Positions 19,435 to 28,432 are shown, counted from the stretch's first letter. The stretch is 64,000 bases of DNA from Agreia sp. COWG (GCF_904528075.1 NZ_LR882035.1:2728001-2792000), one strand, 5' to 3'. Program-made: numbers and translations. Notes: generated by a model from the letters alone, not told the origin.

Positions 19435-19464
19435 CGCTTGACACTCGACCGCTTGACACTCGAC
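19435..19464 (+). repeat. 15-bp tandem duplication containing TTGACA
   Basis: CGCTTGACACTCGAC is repeated exactly at 19435-19449 and 19450-19464, directly before the ribosome binding site of the dehydrogenase gene. Each copy holds TTGACA, but no -10 element lies at the right distance before the start codon, so promoter function is doubtful. Confidence 0.8.
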
Positions 19465-19480
19465 GCAGAGGATGAGATTC

Positions 19481-20911
19481 GTGCCCACACCCACGCTCCA
19501 GAACTTCATCAACGGCCGGTTCGTGCAGCCCAAGGGCACCGAGCTTCTCGACATCGTGAACCCGGCAACGGGCGAGACGGTCGCCCAGGCGCCGGTCTCG
19601 ACGGCGGGCGACGTCGATATCGCGATGCAGGCCGCCAAGGCCGCGTTCAAGCCGTGGGCCAGACTCACCCCCGGCGCCCGCCAGCTCGCGCTGCTGAAGC
19701 TCGCCGACGCCATCGAGGCGAACGCCGATGCGCTCGTCGAGGCGCAGCATCGCAACACCGGCCAGCCCCGCGACACGATCCGCACCGACGAGATCGAGGC
19801 CGGCGCAGACCAGATCCGCTTCTTCGCCGGAGCGGCACGCCTGCTCGAGGGAAAGAGCGCCGGCGAGTACCTCGAGGGGATGACGTCGTACGTGCGGCGC
19901 GAACCCATCGGCGTGGTTGGCCAGGTCACGCCGTGGAACTTCCCGTTCCTCATGGCCATCTGGAAGATCGGTCCCGCCCTCGCCACCGGCAACACCATCG
20001 TGCTGAAGCCCAGCGACACGACGCCCGAATCCACGCTCGAGCTGGCTCGCATCAGTCACGGCATCCTGCCGGATGGCGTCTTCAACGTGGTGCTCGGCAA
20101 CGGGGCCACGGGCGCCGCCATCGTGGAGCACCCCGTGCCCGGCCTGGTGTCGATCACGGGGTCGGTGCGCGCGGGCATGGCGGTCGCATCCGGCGCGGCG
20201 AAGACCCTGAAACGCGCGCACCTCGAGCTCGGGGGCAAGGCCCCGGCGCTCGTCTTCGACGGCGTCGACGTGGCCAAGACCGCCGCTGCCATCGCCGACT
20301 TCTCGTTCTACAACGCCGGCCAGGACTGCACGGCGATCACGCGGGTGCTGGTGCAGGACTCCATCCACGACGAGCTCGTCGAGGCCCTCGCCCGCGAGGC
20401 GAAAGAACGCAAGACGGGCAGCGCCGACGACGCCGAGAACTACTTCGGGCCGCTGAACAACGTCAACCACTTCACCGACGTGAAGACGAAGGTCGAGTCC
20501 CTCCCCGATCACGCGGTGATCGCGACCGGTGGCCACCAGGTGGGCGACACGGGCTTCTTCTTCGAGCCGACCGTCATCACGAACGTGCTGCAGAGCGACG
20601 ACATCGTGCAGGAGGAGACCTTCGGTCCGGTGATCACGGTGCAGAAGTTCAGCACCGAAGAAGAGGCCGTCGAGCTCGCCAACGACGTGCGTTACGCACT
20701 CGCCTCCAGCGTCTGGACGACGGATCACGCCACCGCCATGAGGGTCTCGCGCGACCTCGACTTCGGCGCAGTGTGGATCAACACCCACATCCTGCTCACG
20801 GCCGAAATGCCGCACGGCGGGTTCAAGTACTCGGGCTACGGCAAAGACCTGTCGATGTACGGCGTCGAGGACTACACGCGCATCAAGCACGTGATGTCGT
20901 CGCTCGAATAA
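19481..20911 (+). CDS. Aldehyde dehydrogenase, probably gamma-aminobutyraldehyde dehydrogenase
   Basis: A 476-aa NAD(P)+-dependent aldehyde dehydrogenase. Counting from GTG 19481, the active-site Asn is N153 (TPWNFPF), the general base Glu is E249 (LELGGK) and the nucleophile Cys is C283 (AGQDCTAITR). The GQDC context is common in gamma-aminobutyraldehyde and related aminoaldehyde dehydrogenases. It would oxidise the aldehyde made by the amine oxidase two genes downstream, for example 4-aminobutanal to GABA. GTG 19481 is preferred over ATG 19472 because AGAGGATGAG sits at correct spacing before it and directly abuts the ATG. It is first in a rightward operon, 9 bp before the aminotransferase gene. 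Confidence 0.9.
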   Translation: MPTPTLQNFINGRFVQPKGTELLDIVNPATGETVAQAPVSTAGDVDIAMQAAKAAFKPWARLTPGARQLALLKLADAIEANADALVEAQHRNTGQPRDTIRTDEIEAGADQIRFFAGAARLLEGKSAGEYLEGMTSYVRREPIGVVGQVTPWNFPFLMAIWKIGPALATGNTIVLKPSDTTPESTLELARISHGILPDGVFNVVLGNGATGAAIVEHPVPGLVSITGSVRAGMAVASGAAKTLKRAHLELGGKAPALVFDGVDVAKTAAAIADFSFYNAGQDCTAITRVLVQDSIHDELVEALAREAKERKTGSADDAENYFGPLNNVNHFTDVKTKVESLPDHAVIATGGHQVGDTGFFFEPTVITNVLQSDDIVQEETFGPVITVQKFSTEEEAVELANDVRYALASSVWTTDHATAMRVSRDLDFGAVWINTHILLTAEMPHGGFKYSGYGKDLSMYGVEDYTRIKHVMSSLE

Positions 20912-20920
20912 GGAGACCCG

Positions 20921-22279
20921 ATGACCATCACGCATCGCCTGCCTCAGGAGCGTCACATCGCCGCCTTCCCCGGCCCGAAGTCGGCCGCCCTCACCGAGCG
21001 CCGCCGCAAGGCCGTCTCGGCGGGCGTCTCCTCGCTCGTTCCGGTCTATGCGGCGGATGCCGATGGCGGGGTCGTCGTCGACGTCGACGGCAACTCGTTC
21101 ATCGACCTGGGCGCCGGAATCGCGGTCACCAGCGTCGGAGCCTCCAACCCCGCTGTCGCGGCCGCCGTCACCGAGCAGTCCACTCACTTCGCGCACACCT
21201 GCTTCACCATCACGCCCTACGAGGGCTACGTCGAGGTGGCCGAACTGCTGGCCGAGCTCACCCCCGGCGACCACGAGAAGCGCTCCGCCCTGTTCAACTC
21301 GGGCGCCGAGGCCGTGGAGAACGCCATCAAGGTGGCCCGCCTCGCGACCGGCCGCGACGCGGTCGTCGCCTTCGACCACGCCTACCACGGACGTACGAAC
21401 CTCACGATGGCGCTGACCGCCAAGGCGATGCCGTACAAGACCAACTTCGGCCCGTTCGCGCCCGAGGTCTATCGCATGCCCATGTCGTACCCCTATCGCG
21501 ACGAAGCCGGGCTCACCGGCGAAGAGGCGGCCGCGCGGGTCATCCTCGCCATCGAGAAGCAGCTCGGCGCCGACCAGGTCGCGGCCCTGATCATCGAGCC
21601 CATCCAGGGAGAGGGCGGCTTCATCGTTCCGGCACCCGGATTCCTACCCGCGCTTTCCGCTTGGGCCACCGCCAACGGCGTGGTCTTCATCGCCGACGAG
21701 GTGCAGACGGGCTTTGCCCGCACCGGCTCGTGGTTCGCGAGTGACGACGAGGGCATCGTGCCCGACATCATGACCCTCGCCAAGGGCATCGCGGGCGGCT
21801 TGCCGCTGGCCGCGGTCGTCGGCCGCGCCGAGCTCATGGATGCCGTGCACCCCGGCGGCCTCGGCGGCACCTACGGCGGCAACCCCATCGCCTGCGCGGC
21901 CGCCATCGCCGCCATCGGTCAGATGAAGCGGTACGACCTCGCGGGCCGAGCTCGGCACATCGAGCAGATCGTGCGCCCGCGCCTCGAGGCCCTCGCCGCA
22001 GAGACGGGCGTCATCGGCGACGTGCGCGGTCGCGGCGCCATGCTCGCCATCGAGTTCGTGAGGCCCGGCACCACCGAGCCGGATGCCGACCTCACCAGAC
22101 GCGTCGCCGCCGCGGCCCTCGAGGCGGGCGTCATCATCCTCACCTGCGGAACCTACGGCAACGTCATCCGCCTGCTCCCCGCGCTCGTCATCGATGACGC
22201 CCTGCTCCTCGAAGGCATCGGCGTTCTCGAAGCCTGTGTTCGCTCGCACACCGTCCGCTCGCAAAGGAACCCGTCATGA
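20921..22279 (+). CDS. gabT: 4-aminobutyrate aminotransferase (class III)
   Basis: A 452-aa PLP enzyme that would transfer the amino group of GABA to 2-oxoglutarate, giving succinate semialdehyde and glutamate. Visible features are [16 protein letters not shown], which binds the PLP phosphate; [34 protein letters not shown], whose Asp contacts the PLP ring nitrogen; and [17 protein letters not shown] with Lys288 for the Schiff base. The length fits the family. ATG 20921 follows AAGGAGA. Its last codons overlap the amine oxidase start by 4 bp (ATGA), so these genes are coupled. Other omega-amino acids are possible substrates. Confidence 0.9.
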   Translation: MTITHRLPQERHIAAFPGPKSAALTERRRKAVSAGVSSLVPVYAADADGGVVVDVDGNSFIDLGAGIAVTSVGASNPAVAAAVTEQSTHFAHTCFTITPYEGYVEVAELLAELTPGDHEKRSALFNSGAEAVENAIKVARLATGRDAVVAFDHAYHGRTNLTMALTAKAMPYKTNFGPFAPEVYRMPMSYPYRDEAGLTGEEAAARVILAIEKQLGADQVAALIIEPIQGEGGFIVPAPGFLPALSAWATANGVVFIADEVQTGFARTGSWFASDDEGIVPDIMTLAKGIAGGLPLAAVVGRAELMDAVHPGGLGGTYGGNPIACAAAIAAIGQMKRYDLAGRARHIEQIVRPRLEALAAETGVIGDVRGRGAMLAIEFVRPGTTEPDADLTRRVAAAALEAGVIILTCGTYGNVIRLLPALVIDDALLLEGIGVLEACVRSHTVRSQRNPS

Positions 22280-24216
22280 CCTTCCACCCCCTCGACCCGC
22301 TGAACGCCGACGAGTTCCGCGCGGCATCCGGCATTCTGAAGCGCGAGAAGGGCGTCGGTGACGGCTGGCGCTTCGCGTCGATCGAGATGGTCGAGCCATC
22401 GAAGGCCGCCGTGAAGGCGTTCGAGCAGGATGGCTCGGTTCCCGAGCGCCGCGCGCGCCTCGTGGTGCTCAACCGCGAAGAGAACGCGACGTACATCGCG
22501 GTCGTGTCCCTCGCCTCCGATACGCTGCTCGAATTCACGCACGTTCCCGACGTGCAGGCCAACTTCACCGTCGACGAGTGGGAGGAGGCCGACGCGGCGC
22601 TCCGCGCGAACCCCGACGTGATCGCGGCCCTCGCCAAGCGCGGCATCACCGACCTCGACCTGGTCTTCATGGACACCTGGACGTACGGTGCTGCCGTCAT
22701 CCCTGAGAAGTACAAGGGCCGCCGCCTCGGCTGGAGCGACACCTGGGTCAAGTCGCAGCCCGGAGCCAACCCCTACGCGGGGCCCGTCAACGGCTTCCAC
22801 TGCGTGATCGACGTGAACACCATGGAGCTGCTCGAGATCGAGGACAGCTTCACCATCGACACCCCCGAGATCATGGGCGAGTATGTGCCCCACCTCATTC
22901 CCGAGCGCATCCGAGAGACATTCAAACGGCCTCCCCTGAAACCACTCGATATCGTGCAGCCGGAGGGCCCCAGCTTCACCGTCGACGGAAACCTGATCGA
23001 GTGGCAGAACTGGTCGCTGCGGGTCGGCTTCAACTATCGCGAGGGCATGACGCTGCACTCCATCTCGTACAACGACGGCGGCGAGGTGCGCTCCATCGCG
23101 AACCGCCTCTCGTTCTCCGAGATGGTCGTGCCCTATCGCGACCCGAGCGTCGACCACTTCCGCCGCACGGCCTTCGACATCGGCGAATGGGGCCTCGGCT
23201 TCATGACCACGTCGCTCGAGCTCGGCTGCGACTGCCTCGGCGAGATCCGCTACATCAACGCCGTGATGCACGACTCCACGGGCGAGCCCTACGACATCCC
23301 GAACGCGTTCTGCATCCACGAGGAGGACAACGCCGTTCTCTGGAAGCACGTCGATCACGACGCGGGTGCCGAGGTGCGCCGGATGCGCCGGCTCGTCGTC
23401 TCCTTCCACGTGACGGTCGCGAACTACGAATACCTCGTCTACTGGCGCTTCTACCAGGACGGCAACATCGAGTGCGAGGTGCGCGCCACCGGCATCATGG
23501 TGGTCACCCACATCGATGAGGGCCAGTCGCACCCCAACGGAACCCTCGTCGACAACCGCACCTATGCGCCGTTCCACCAGCACTTCATCGTGGCCCGCAT
23601 GGACCTCGACATCGACGGCACCGAGAACACCGTGGTGCGCTCCGAGACGCAGATCGTTCCGATCTCGGATGAGAACCCGCACGGCCTCGCACTGGTGCAG
23701 GCGAACACGCCTATCGAGGTCGAGGGGCACGACGACTACGACTGGAACACGCAGCGCGCATGGAAGGTCGTCAACGAGAACAAGCGCAACACGATCGGCA
23801 ACCAGGTCGCCTACAAGCTGGTTCCCGGCGGCGCGATCCCCTCGTTCTTCGCCCCCGGCTCCGCCGTGCTCGAGCGCGCGCAGGTCATCGGCCACACCGT
23901 GTGGGTGACGCCGAACGATGAGAACGAGCGCTGGCCATCCGGCGAGTTCGTGAATCAGAGCTCGGTGGATCACGGCCTGCCCGAGTGGATCCAGGCCGAA
24001 CGGCCCGTGCGTAATACCGACGTCGTGCTCTGGTACGTGTTCGGCATCCACCACATCACACGCCAAGAGGACTGGCCGATCATGCCGAGCGACACGGTGT
24101 CGTTCTGGATGAAGCCGGTCTCGTTCTTCGACCGCAACCCGTCGATCGACGTGGAACCGAGCCCTGGCGCGCACTGCGCTCCGGGGCACGAGCACCACGA
24201 GGGCCACGAACACTAA
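22276..24216 (+). CDS. Copper-containing primary amine oxidase (TPQ enzyme)
   Basis: A 646-aa copper/topaquinone amine oxidase that oxidises a primary amine to an aldehyde, releasing ammonia and H2O2. The Tyr that becomes topaquinone is Y384 in ANYEYLVYW, the catalytic base is D301 in AFDIGEWGLG, and the copper ligands are H434 and H436 (HQH) with H592 or H593 (GIHHITRQEDW). Spacing and length match Arthrobacter globiformis amine oxidase closely (Y382, D298, H431, H433, H592). There is no signal peptide, so it should be cytoplasmic. The tail GHEHHEGHEH is rich in His and may bind or buffer metal. It overlaps gabT by 4 bp. With its neighbours it suggests diamine or arylalkylamine breakdown. 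Confidence 0.93.
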   Translation: MTFHPLDPLNADEFRAASGILKREKGVGDGWRFASIEMVEPSKAAVKAFEQDGSVPERRARLVVLNREENATYIAVVSLASDTLLEFTHVPDVQANFTVDEWEEADAALRANPDVIAALAKRGITDLDLVFMDTWTYGAAVIPEKYKGRRLGWSDTWVKSQPGANPYAGPVNGFHCVIDVNTMELLEIEDSFTIDTPEIMGEYVPHLIPERIRETFKRPPLKPLDIVQPEGPSFTVDGNLIEWQNWSLRVGFNYREGMTLHSISYNDGGEVRSIANRLSFSEMVVPYRDPSVDHFRRTAFDIGEWGLGFMTTSLELGCDCLGEIRYINAVMHDSTGEPYDIPNAFCIHEEDNAVLWKHVDHDAGAEVRRMRRLVVSFHVTVANYEYLVYWRFYQDGNIECEVRATGIMVVTHIDEGQSHPNGTLVDNRTYAPFHQHFIVARMDLDIDGTENTVVRSETQIVPISDENPHGLALVQANTPIEVEGHDDYDWNTQRAWKVVNENKRNTIGNQVAYKLVPGGAIPSFFAPGSAVLERAQVIGHTVWVTPNDENERWPSGEFVNQSSVDHGLPEWIQAERPVRNTDVVLWYVFGIHHITRQEDWPIMPSDTVSFWMKPVSFFDRNPSIDVEPSPGAHCAPGHEHHEGHEH

Positions 24217-24228
24217 GGAGCAGCACCT

Positions 24229-25086
24229 GTGAGTCGCAGAGCGAACTATGTCGTGGCCTACGAGGCCACCGAGCGCGGACGTGAGGCGATCGAGCTGGGC
24301 GTCGCCCTGGCCCGACTCACGGATTCCGAGCTGCGGATCTGCCTCGTGCTGCCGCAGTCCACCTCGGTTCCCGCCAAGGTGCCCAACTCGGCGGCCGATT
24401 TCGTGGGAATCGTGGCGCAGCAGGCCCAGCTGTGGCTCGATGAGGCTGCGGCCTTCGTTCCCGCCGACGTCGACGCCAGCACGCATCTGCTGTGGGCCGA
24501 ATCGACCTCGGAGGGGCTGATCGAGGCGGCGACGAGCTTCGACTCCGACCGCATCGTCGTCGGGGCGGCGCGCACCGGCATCCTGCGCCGGTTCACGATC
24601 GGCAGCGTGGCCAACGCACTCCTGCACGCCTCCCCCGTGCCGGTGGCGCTCGCGCCCCGCGGCTACCGCGCGCCCGAGCAGATCAGCCGCATCACCTGCG
24701 CCATCGGCACCCGGCCAGGCTGGCAGGCCCTGCTCGACTCCATGGTGGCGATCTCGGAAGACCTCGAGGTCGAGCTGCGCTTCGTGACCCTCGTCGAGGT
24801 GGATGCGGGGTCGTCGCGGCCCGTCTCGAGCGACGCGCACCTCTTGACCGTTCTCGACTACTTCAGCGAGCGCGAGAAGACCCGCGGCATCCTGTCGACC
24901 GAGGTCGCAGAGGGACCGAGCGTCGAGGCCGCCGTCGAGGCCCTGGGGTGGCGCGACGACGAGATCGCGTTTGTCGGGTCGAGCCGGCTCGCATCCCCCA
25001 GCCGCATCTTCCTCGGAACTACGGCCAACCGCATGCTGCACTCCCTCCCGGTTCCCCTCATCGTCGTTCCCAACGACGCCGTCTAG
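24229..25086 (+). CDS. Tandem universal stress protein (UspA)
   Basis: A 285-aa protein made of two UspA domains. The first begins NYVVAYEATERGREAIELGV and ends with the nucleotide-binding-type loop GAARTGILRRFTIGSVANALL. The second starts near residue 145 and ends with VGSSRLASPSRIFLGTTANRMLHSLPVPLIVVP. Such proteins bind ATP or AMP and help survival under stress. Their role in an amine operon is unclear, but UspA genes often accompany APC-type transporters. GTG 24229 follows AAGGAGCAG, 12 bp after the oxidase stop, so it is in the same transcript. Confidence 0.88.
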   Translation: MSRRANYVVAYEATERGREAIELGVALARLTDSELRICLVLPQSTSVPAKVPNSAADFVGIVAQQAQLWLDEAAAFVPADVDASTHLLWAESTSEGLIEAATSFDSDRIVVGAARTGILRRFTIGSVANALLHASPVPVALAPRGYRAPEQISRITCAIGTRPGWQALLDSMVAISEDLEVELRFVTLVEVDAGSSRPVSSDAHLLTVLDYFSEREKTRGILSTEVAEGPSVEAAVEALGWRDDEIAFVGSSRLASPSRIFLGTTANRMLHSLPVPLIVVPNDAV

Positions 25087-25115
25087 CGCACCACTGTCAG
25101 CGAAGGATCTCTCCC

Positions 25116-26672
25116 ATGGCACGCAAGAACCGCGAGACCGCCGCCGAGACGGGTGTCGACTTCATCGACGCCGCCGACGCCAAGACGGGCCTCTCCTCGA
25201 AGGGCCTGTCTGCCGGAACCATCGGCCTTCTCGGCGCCACCGTCATCGGCATCTCCTGCATCGCGCCGGCCTACACGCTGACCGCGTCTCTCGGCCCGAC
25301 CGCGGCGGCTGTGGGCACCCAGATGCCGGGTATCTTCCTGGTGGGCTTCCTGCCCATGCTGCTCGTCGCCCTCGGCTACCGAGAGCTGAACAATGCGATG
25401 CCGGATAGCGGCACCTCGTTCACCTGGGCGACGAGGGCCTTCGGGCCGTGGCTCGGCTGGCTCGGTGGCTGGGGACTGATCGTGGCCACCGTCGTGGTGC
25501 TCTCGAACCTCGCGGGCGTGGCGGTCGACTTCCTCTATCTGGCCCTGGCACAGATCTTCCAGAACCCCGCGCTCGCCGACCTCGCCGGCAACGTGCCCAT
25601 CAACATCCTCACCTGCCTGGTCTTCATGGTGGCCGCCTGTTACGTGTCGTACCGGGGCATGGAAACGACGAAGTCCATCCAGTACTGGCTGGTCGGCTTC
25701 CAGCTCGTCGTGCTGGTGTGGTTCGCCATCGCGGCGATCGTGCACTTCTCCGACGGCTCCGCGTTCGACGCCACCCCGTTCAGCATCGACTGGTTCAACC
25801 CGTTCGCGGTTCCCACGTTCTCGGCCTTCGCAGCCGGTGTCTCGCTCTCGATCTTCATCTTCTGGGGCTGGGATGTGACCCTCACCATGAACGAGGAGAC
25901 CAAGAACCCGAAGACCACGCCGGGCCGCGCGGCCACCCTCACCGTGGCCATCATCTTCGTGCTCTACATCCTCGTGGCGATCGCGTCGCTCATGTTCTCT
26001 GGCATCGGTTCCGGCGAGCTCGGCCTCGGCAACGAGGAGATCTCGGGCAACGTCTTCGCGGCCCTCGCGACGCCCATCATGGGACCCTTCGCCATCCTGC
26101 TGTCGCTGGCCGTGCTCTCGAGCTCGGCCGCCTCGCTGCAGTCCACCTTCGTGGGCCCGGCGCGCACGATGCTGGCGATGGGTCACTATCAGGCGTTCCC
26201 GAAGCGCTTCGCCTCGATCAGCCCGCGCTTCAAGTCGCCGGGCTTCGCCACCATCATCGCCGGCGTCGTGGCCTGGGGGTTCTACGCCGTGATGCGGGTG
26301 GTCTCGAACGACGTGCTCACCGACACGATCCTGACCCTCGGCATGATGATCTGCTTCTACTACGGGGTCACGGCGCTCGCGTGCGTCTGGTACTTCCGTC
26401 GCGAGGCGTTCTCGAGCGTGCGCTCGTTCTTCTTCAGGTTCTTCGCACCGCTCGTCGGGGGCATCATCCTCGCCGTGATCTTCGTCACCACCCTGCTCGA
26501 CTCCATGAGCCCGGACTACGGCAGCGGCTCCGAGATCGGCGGCCTCGGCCTCGTCTTCATCCTCGGGGCGTTCCTGCTGCTGGCCGGCGTCGTGCTGATG
26601 CTGGTGATGCGCGCGGTGAACCCGGCCTTCTTCAAGGGCGAGACCCTCAAACGGGGAACGTCGACCGACTGA
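25116..26672 (+). CDS. APC-family amine or amino acid permease
   Basis: A 518-aa membrane transporter with about 12 helices. After a 37-residue soluble N-terminus, helix 1 has the broken-helix motif GATVIGISCIAPAYTL, followed by YRELNNAMPDSGTSFTWA, which is typical of APC exporters and importers of amino acids and polyamines. It probably brings in the amine that the operon degrades. ATG 25116 follows GAAGGA 30 bp after the usp stop; the frame continues upstream through usp but that part is not coding. The gene ends 14 bp before the convergent GntR gene. Confidence 0.87.
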   Translation: MARKNRETAAETGVDFIDAADAKTGLSSKGLSAGTIGLLGATVIGISCIAPAYTLTASLGPTAAAVGTQMPGIFLVGFLPMLLVALGYRELNNAMPDSGTSFTWATRAFGPWLGWLGGWGLIVATVVVLSNLAGVAVDFLYLALAQIFQNPALADLAGNVPINILTCLVFMVAACYVSYRGMETTKSIQYWLVGFQLVVLVWFAIAAIVHFSDGSAFDATPFSIDWFNPFAVPTFSAFAAGVSLSIFIFWGWDVTLTMNEETKNPKTTPGRAATLTVAIIFVLYILVAIASLMFSGIGSGELGLGNEEISGNVFAALATPIMGPFAILLSLAVLSSSAASLQSTFVGPARTMLAMGHYQAFPKRFASISPRFKSPGFATIIAGVVAWGFYAVMRVVSNDVLTDTILTLGMMICFYYGVTALACVWYFRREAFSSVRSFFFRFFAPLVGGIILAVIFVTTLLDSMSPDYGSGSEIGGLGLVFILGAFLLLAGVVLMLVMRAVNPAFFKGETLKRGTSTD

Positions 26673-26686
26673 GCACTTTCCGCACC

Positions 26687-28231
26687 TCAGTGCTGGACGA
26701 GGACGAGCGGCAGGCCGCCGCAGACCATCCGTTCGCCGTCGGAGCCGAGCAGAGTCCCCGCCGCAATCGTCGGGTCTGTCGAGAGGATGACGCGAGAGGC
26801 CGCGTTCACGAGCGTCAGACGCGTGCCGAGCCGGCTGAGGTCGGGCAGGAACCGTCTCTCGAGGGCTGACACGGGCACATCCACCCCGGCGACGCCGAGC
26901 TGTTCGCCGCCGACCCCGATCACGGGCATCGTGAGGGTCAGAATGAACTCGTCGGTGCAGAGGTAGTCCACGTAGGGGCCCGTGACGTGGCTCGGAGCGC
27001 CCGTGGCGACGCCGCGCCACCACTCGAGCCGGGTGTAGTCGCGAAAGAACTCCGATTCGGCGTCTTCGACCACGGCGAGCTGGCGCGGGGGAAGCCGCTT
27101 CACGAGGGGGTCGCCCTGCTGCCTGACCCACCACGCGAGGTGCCAGGGCGCGTCGGTGACGAAGCCCGGCGTCGCGACGAATCCGGCGCCGATCACGAGC
27201 TGCGCCCCCGAATCGGTTCCCAGTTCAGCCTCGGCGAGGTCGCGCACGCTGTCGTCGAGCGCGGCCTTGGTGACCGGATGCGCGAGCGCCCCGAGCTTCT
27301 CCTCGAACGCGTCGCGCGCCCTGCCGAGCGATGCGAACGCCCTGTCGAAGGTCGAGGCCACGAGCTCGGCACTGTCCTCGATGCGTGACACGACCGGCGC
27401 GGGCCCGCTCGTGCCGGCAGCCGCATCCGCGCTCGCGCCCCCGGCCGCGTCGGCAGCCGCACCCGCACCCCCAGCCGCATCGGCGCCCGCCGCGCGCTCG
27501 TCGGACAGCGCGATGACGCTCGTCACGAGAACGGCGAGCTGGGCATCGACGAGGTGTCTGGCGCGCACGGCGTCGCCCTGCCTCAGCGCCTCGATGAGGG
27601 CGAGCTGCGCCCCGCGAACGTGGTCTCGCACGGTCTGGTCCCTCAGCCCGAGCCAGAGAAGGGGACCGAACTCCGACTGCAGACGCAGCTCCTCGATGAC
27701 GAGCCGGGGAGACTGCGCGACGGCGGCCATCTCGACCCGGAACAGGCCCTCGCCTCGGCGGGTCGACACCTCGTCGCCGAAGTCGATCGAGGCGTTGAGC
27801 GAGAGGAGGCCGTCGAGATCGACCGGGGTCGCGCGCGTGGCCGCGGTCGAAGCCACCGACCCGCTGATGGAGCCGAGCTGCAATGCCAGGTCGTGCAGCT
27901 GCGCCCGGGAGAACTGCGCAAGCCGGTCGGCCAGCAGCTCGCGCTGGCCGGCATCGGTGGAGGTGATGAAGCTGCCCCCGTCGCGGCCTCTCGTCGTGCG
28001 CACGAGTCCCTGGCCGCGCAGCGCGTCGAGCGCCTCGCGCACCGTCGACACGGCCACCCCGAACTGCCGGGCGAGTTCTGTCTCGCGGGGCAGCCGTTCG
28101 CCATGGCCGACGAGCCCCAGCACGATGGCCTCGCGCAGGCGACGTTCGACCTGCTCACTGCGGCCCGGGCCGTCGAGGGGAGCGAAGACCGCGGAACGGG
28201 CCTCTGCGGTGAGGCCGAGCGAACGCGACAT
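26687..28231 (-). CDS. GntR/FadR-type regulator with a C-terminal Cache-like sensor domain
   Basis: A 514-aa regulator. Residues 24-92 form the GntR winged helix (ELARQFGVAVSTVREALDAL is the recognition region). Residues about 100-245 look like an FCD all-helical effector domain. Residues 246-280 are an Ala/Gly linker. Residues about 285-514 resemble a Cache/PDC-type ligand-binding fold (FFRDYTRLEWWRGVATG, GPYVDYLCTDEFILTLTMPV, LGVAGVDVPVSALERRFLP). No membrane segment is seen, so the Cache-like part must act in the cytoplasm. ATG 28231 follows GGGGAGG. It probably controls the convergent amine operon and itself in response to an amine or product. Two ligand domains in one GntR protein is unusual. 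Confidence 0.85.
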   Translation of the reverse strand: MSRSLGLTAEARSAVFAPLDGPGRSEQVERRLREAIVLGLVGHGERLPRETELARQFGVAVSTVREALDALRGQGLVRTTRGRDGGSFITSTDAGQRELLADRLAQFSRAQLHDLALQLGSISGSVASTAATRATPVDLDGLLSLNASIDFGDEVSTRRGEGLFRVEMAAVAQSPRLVIEELRLQSEFGPLLWLGLRDQTVRDHVRGAQLALIEALRQGDAVRARHLVDAQLAVLVTSVIALSDERAAGADAAGGAGAAADAAGGASADAAAGTSGPAPVVSRIEDSAELVASTFDRAFASLGRARDAFEEKLGALAHPVTKAALDDSVRDLAEAELGTDSGAQLVIGAGFVATPGFVTDAPWHLAWWVRQQGDPLVKRLPPRQLAVVEDAESEFFRDYTRLEWWRGVATGAPSHVTGPYVDYLCTDEFILTLTMPVIGVGGEQLGVAGVDVPVSALERRFLPDLSRLGTRLTLVNAASRVILSTDPTIAAGTLLGSDGERMVCGGLPLVLVQH

Positions 28232-28289
28232 CTGACCTCCCCGGACTGAATCCGACGCTAGCACCAGCCACCCGAGCGATCGCCGTTCG

Positions 28290-28365
28290 CGGATGAGGAA
28301 AAACCTCGCGACACCCCGCATCCGGCCGCTGGCGCAACGGCGTGTCGCAGATTTTTCCTCATCCG
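28290..28365. promoter_or_regulatory. Nested inverted repeats upstream of the GntR-Cache gene
   Basis: Outer arms CGGATGAGGAAAAA (28290-28303) and TTTTTCCTCATCCG (28352-28365) are perfect 14-bp complements. Inner arms GCGACAC (28308-28314) and GTGTCGC (28342-28348) are perfect 7-bp complements. The structure lies 59 bp upstream of the gntR ATG and 68 bp downstream of the leftward methyltransferase stop. It could be a pair of regulator sites able to loop, a cruciform, or the methyltransferase 3' hairpin; the absence of a terminal T-run on either strand favours the first. Confidence 0.75.
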
Positions 28366-28432
28366 TGAAAGGAAGAGCCCATCTGTGGAACGAGGACAGG
28401 GGCGTGAAGGAGTGGGGGCGAGGGGCGGGCCG

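Noticed and set aside
19435-19464. Tandem TTGACA as a double -35 promoter
   Set aside because: No -10 element fits at 16-19 bp before the start codon, and the leader would be too short to include the ribosome binding site.
18137-21388. Very long leftward open frame antisense to the peptidase, the unknown genes and the amine operon
   Set aside because: It crosses intergenic repeats and a promoter region, has no domain, and mirrors codon bias of the real rightward genes.
24492-25115. N-terminal extension of the APC permease through the usp gene
   Set aside because: That part is an out-of-frame shadow of usp. The ATG at 25116 has its own GAAGGA site and leads into the expected transporter N-terminus.
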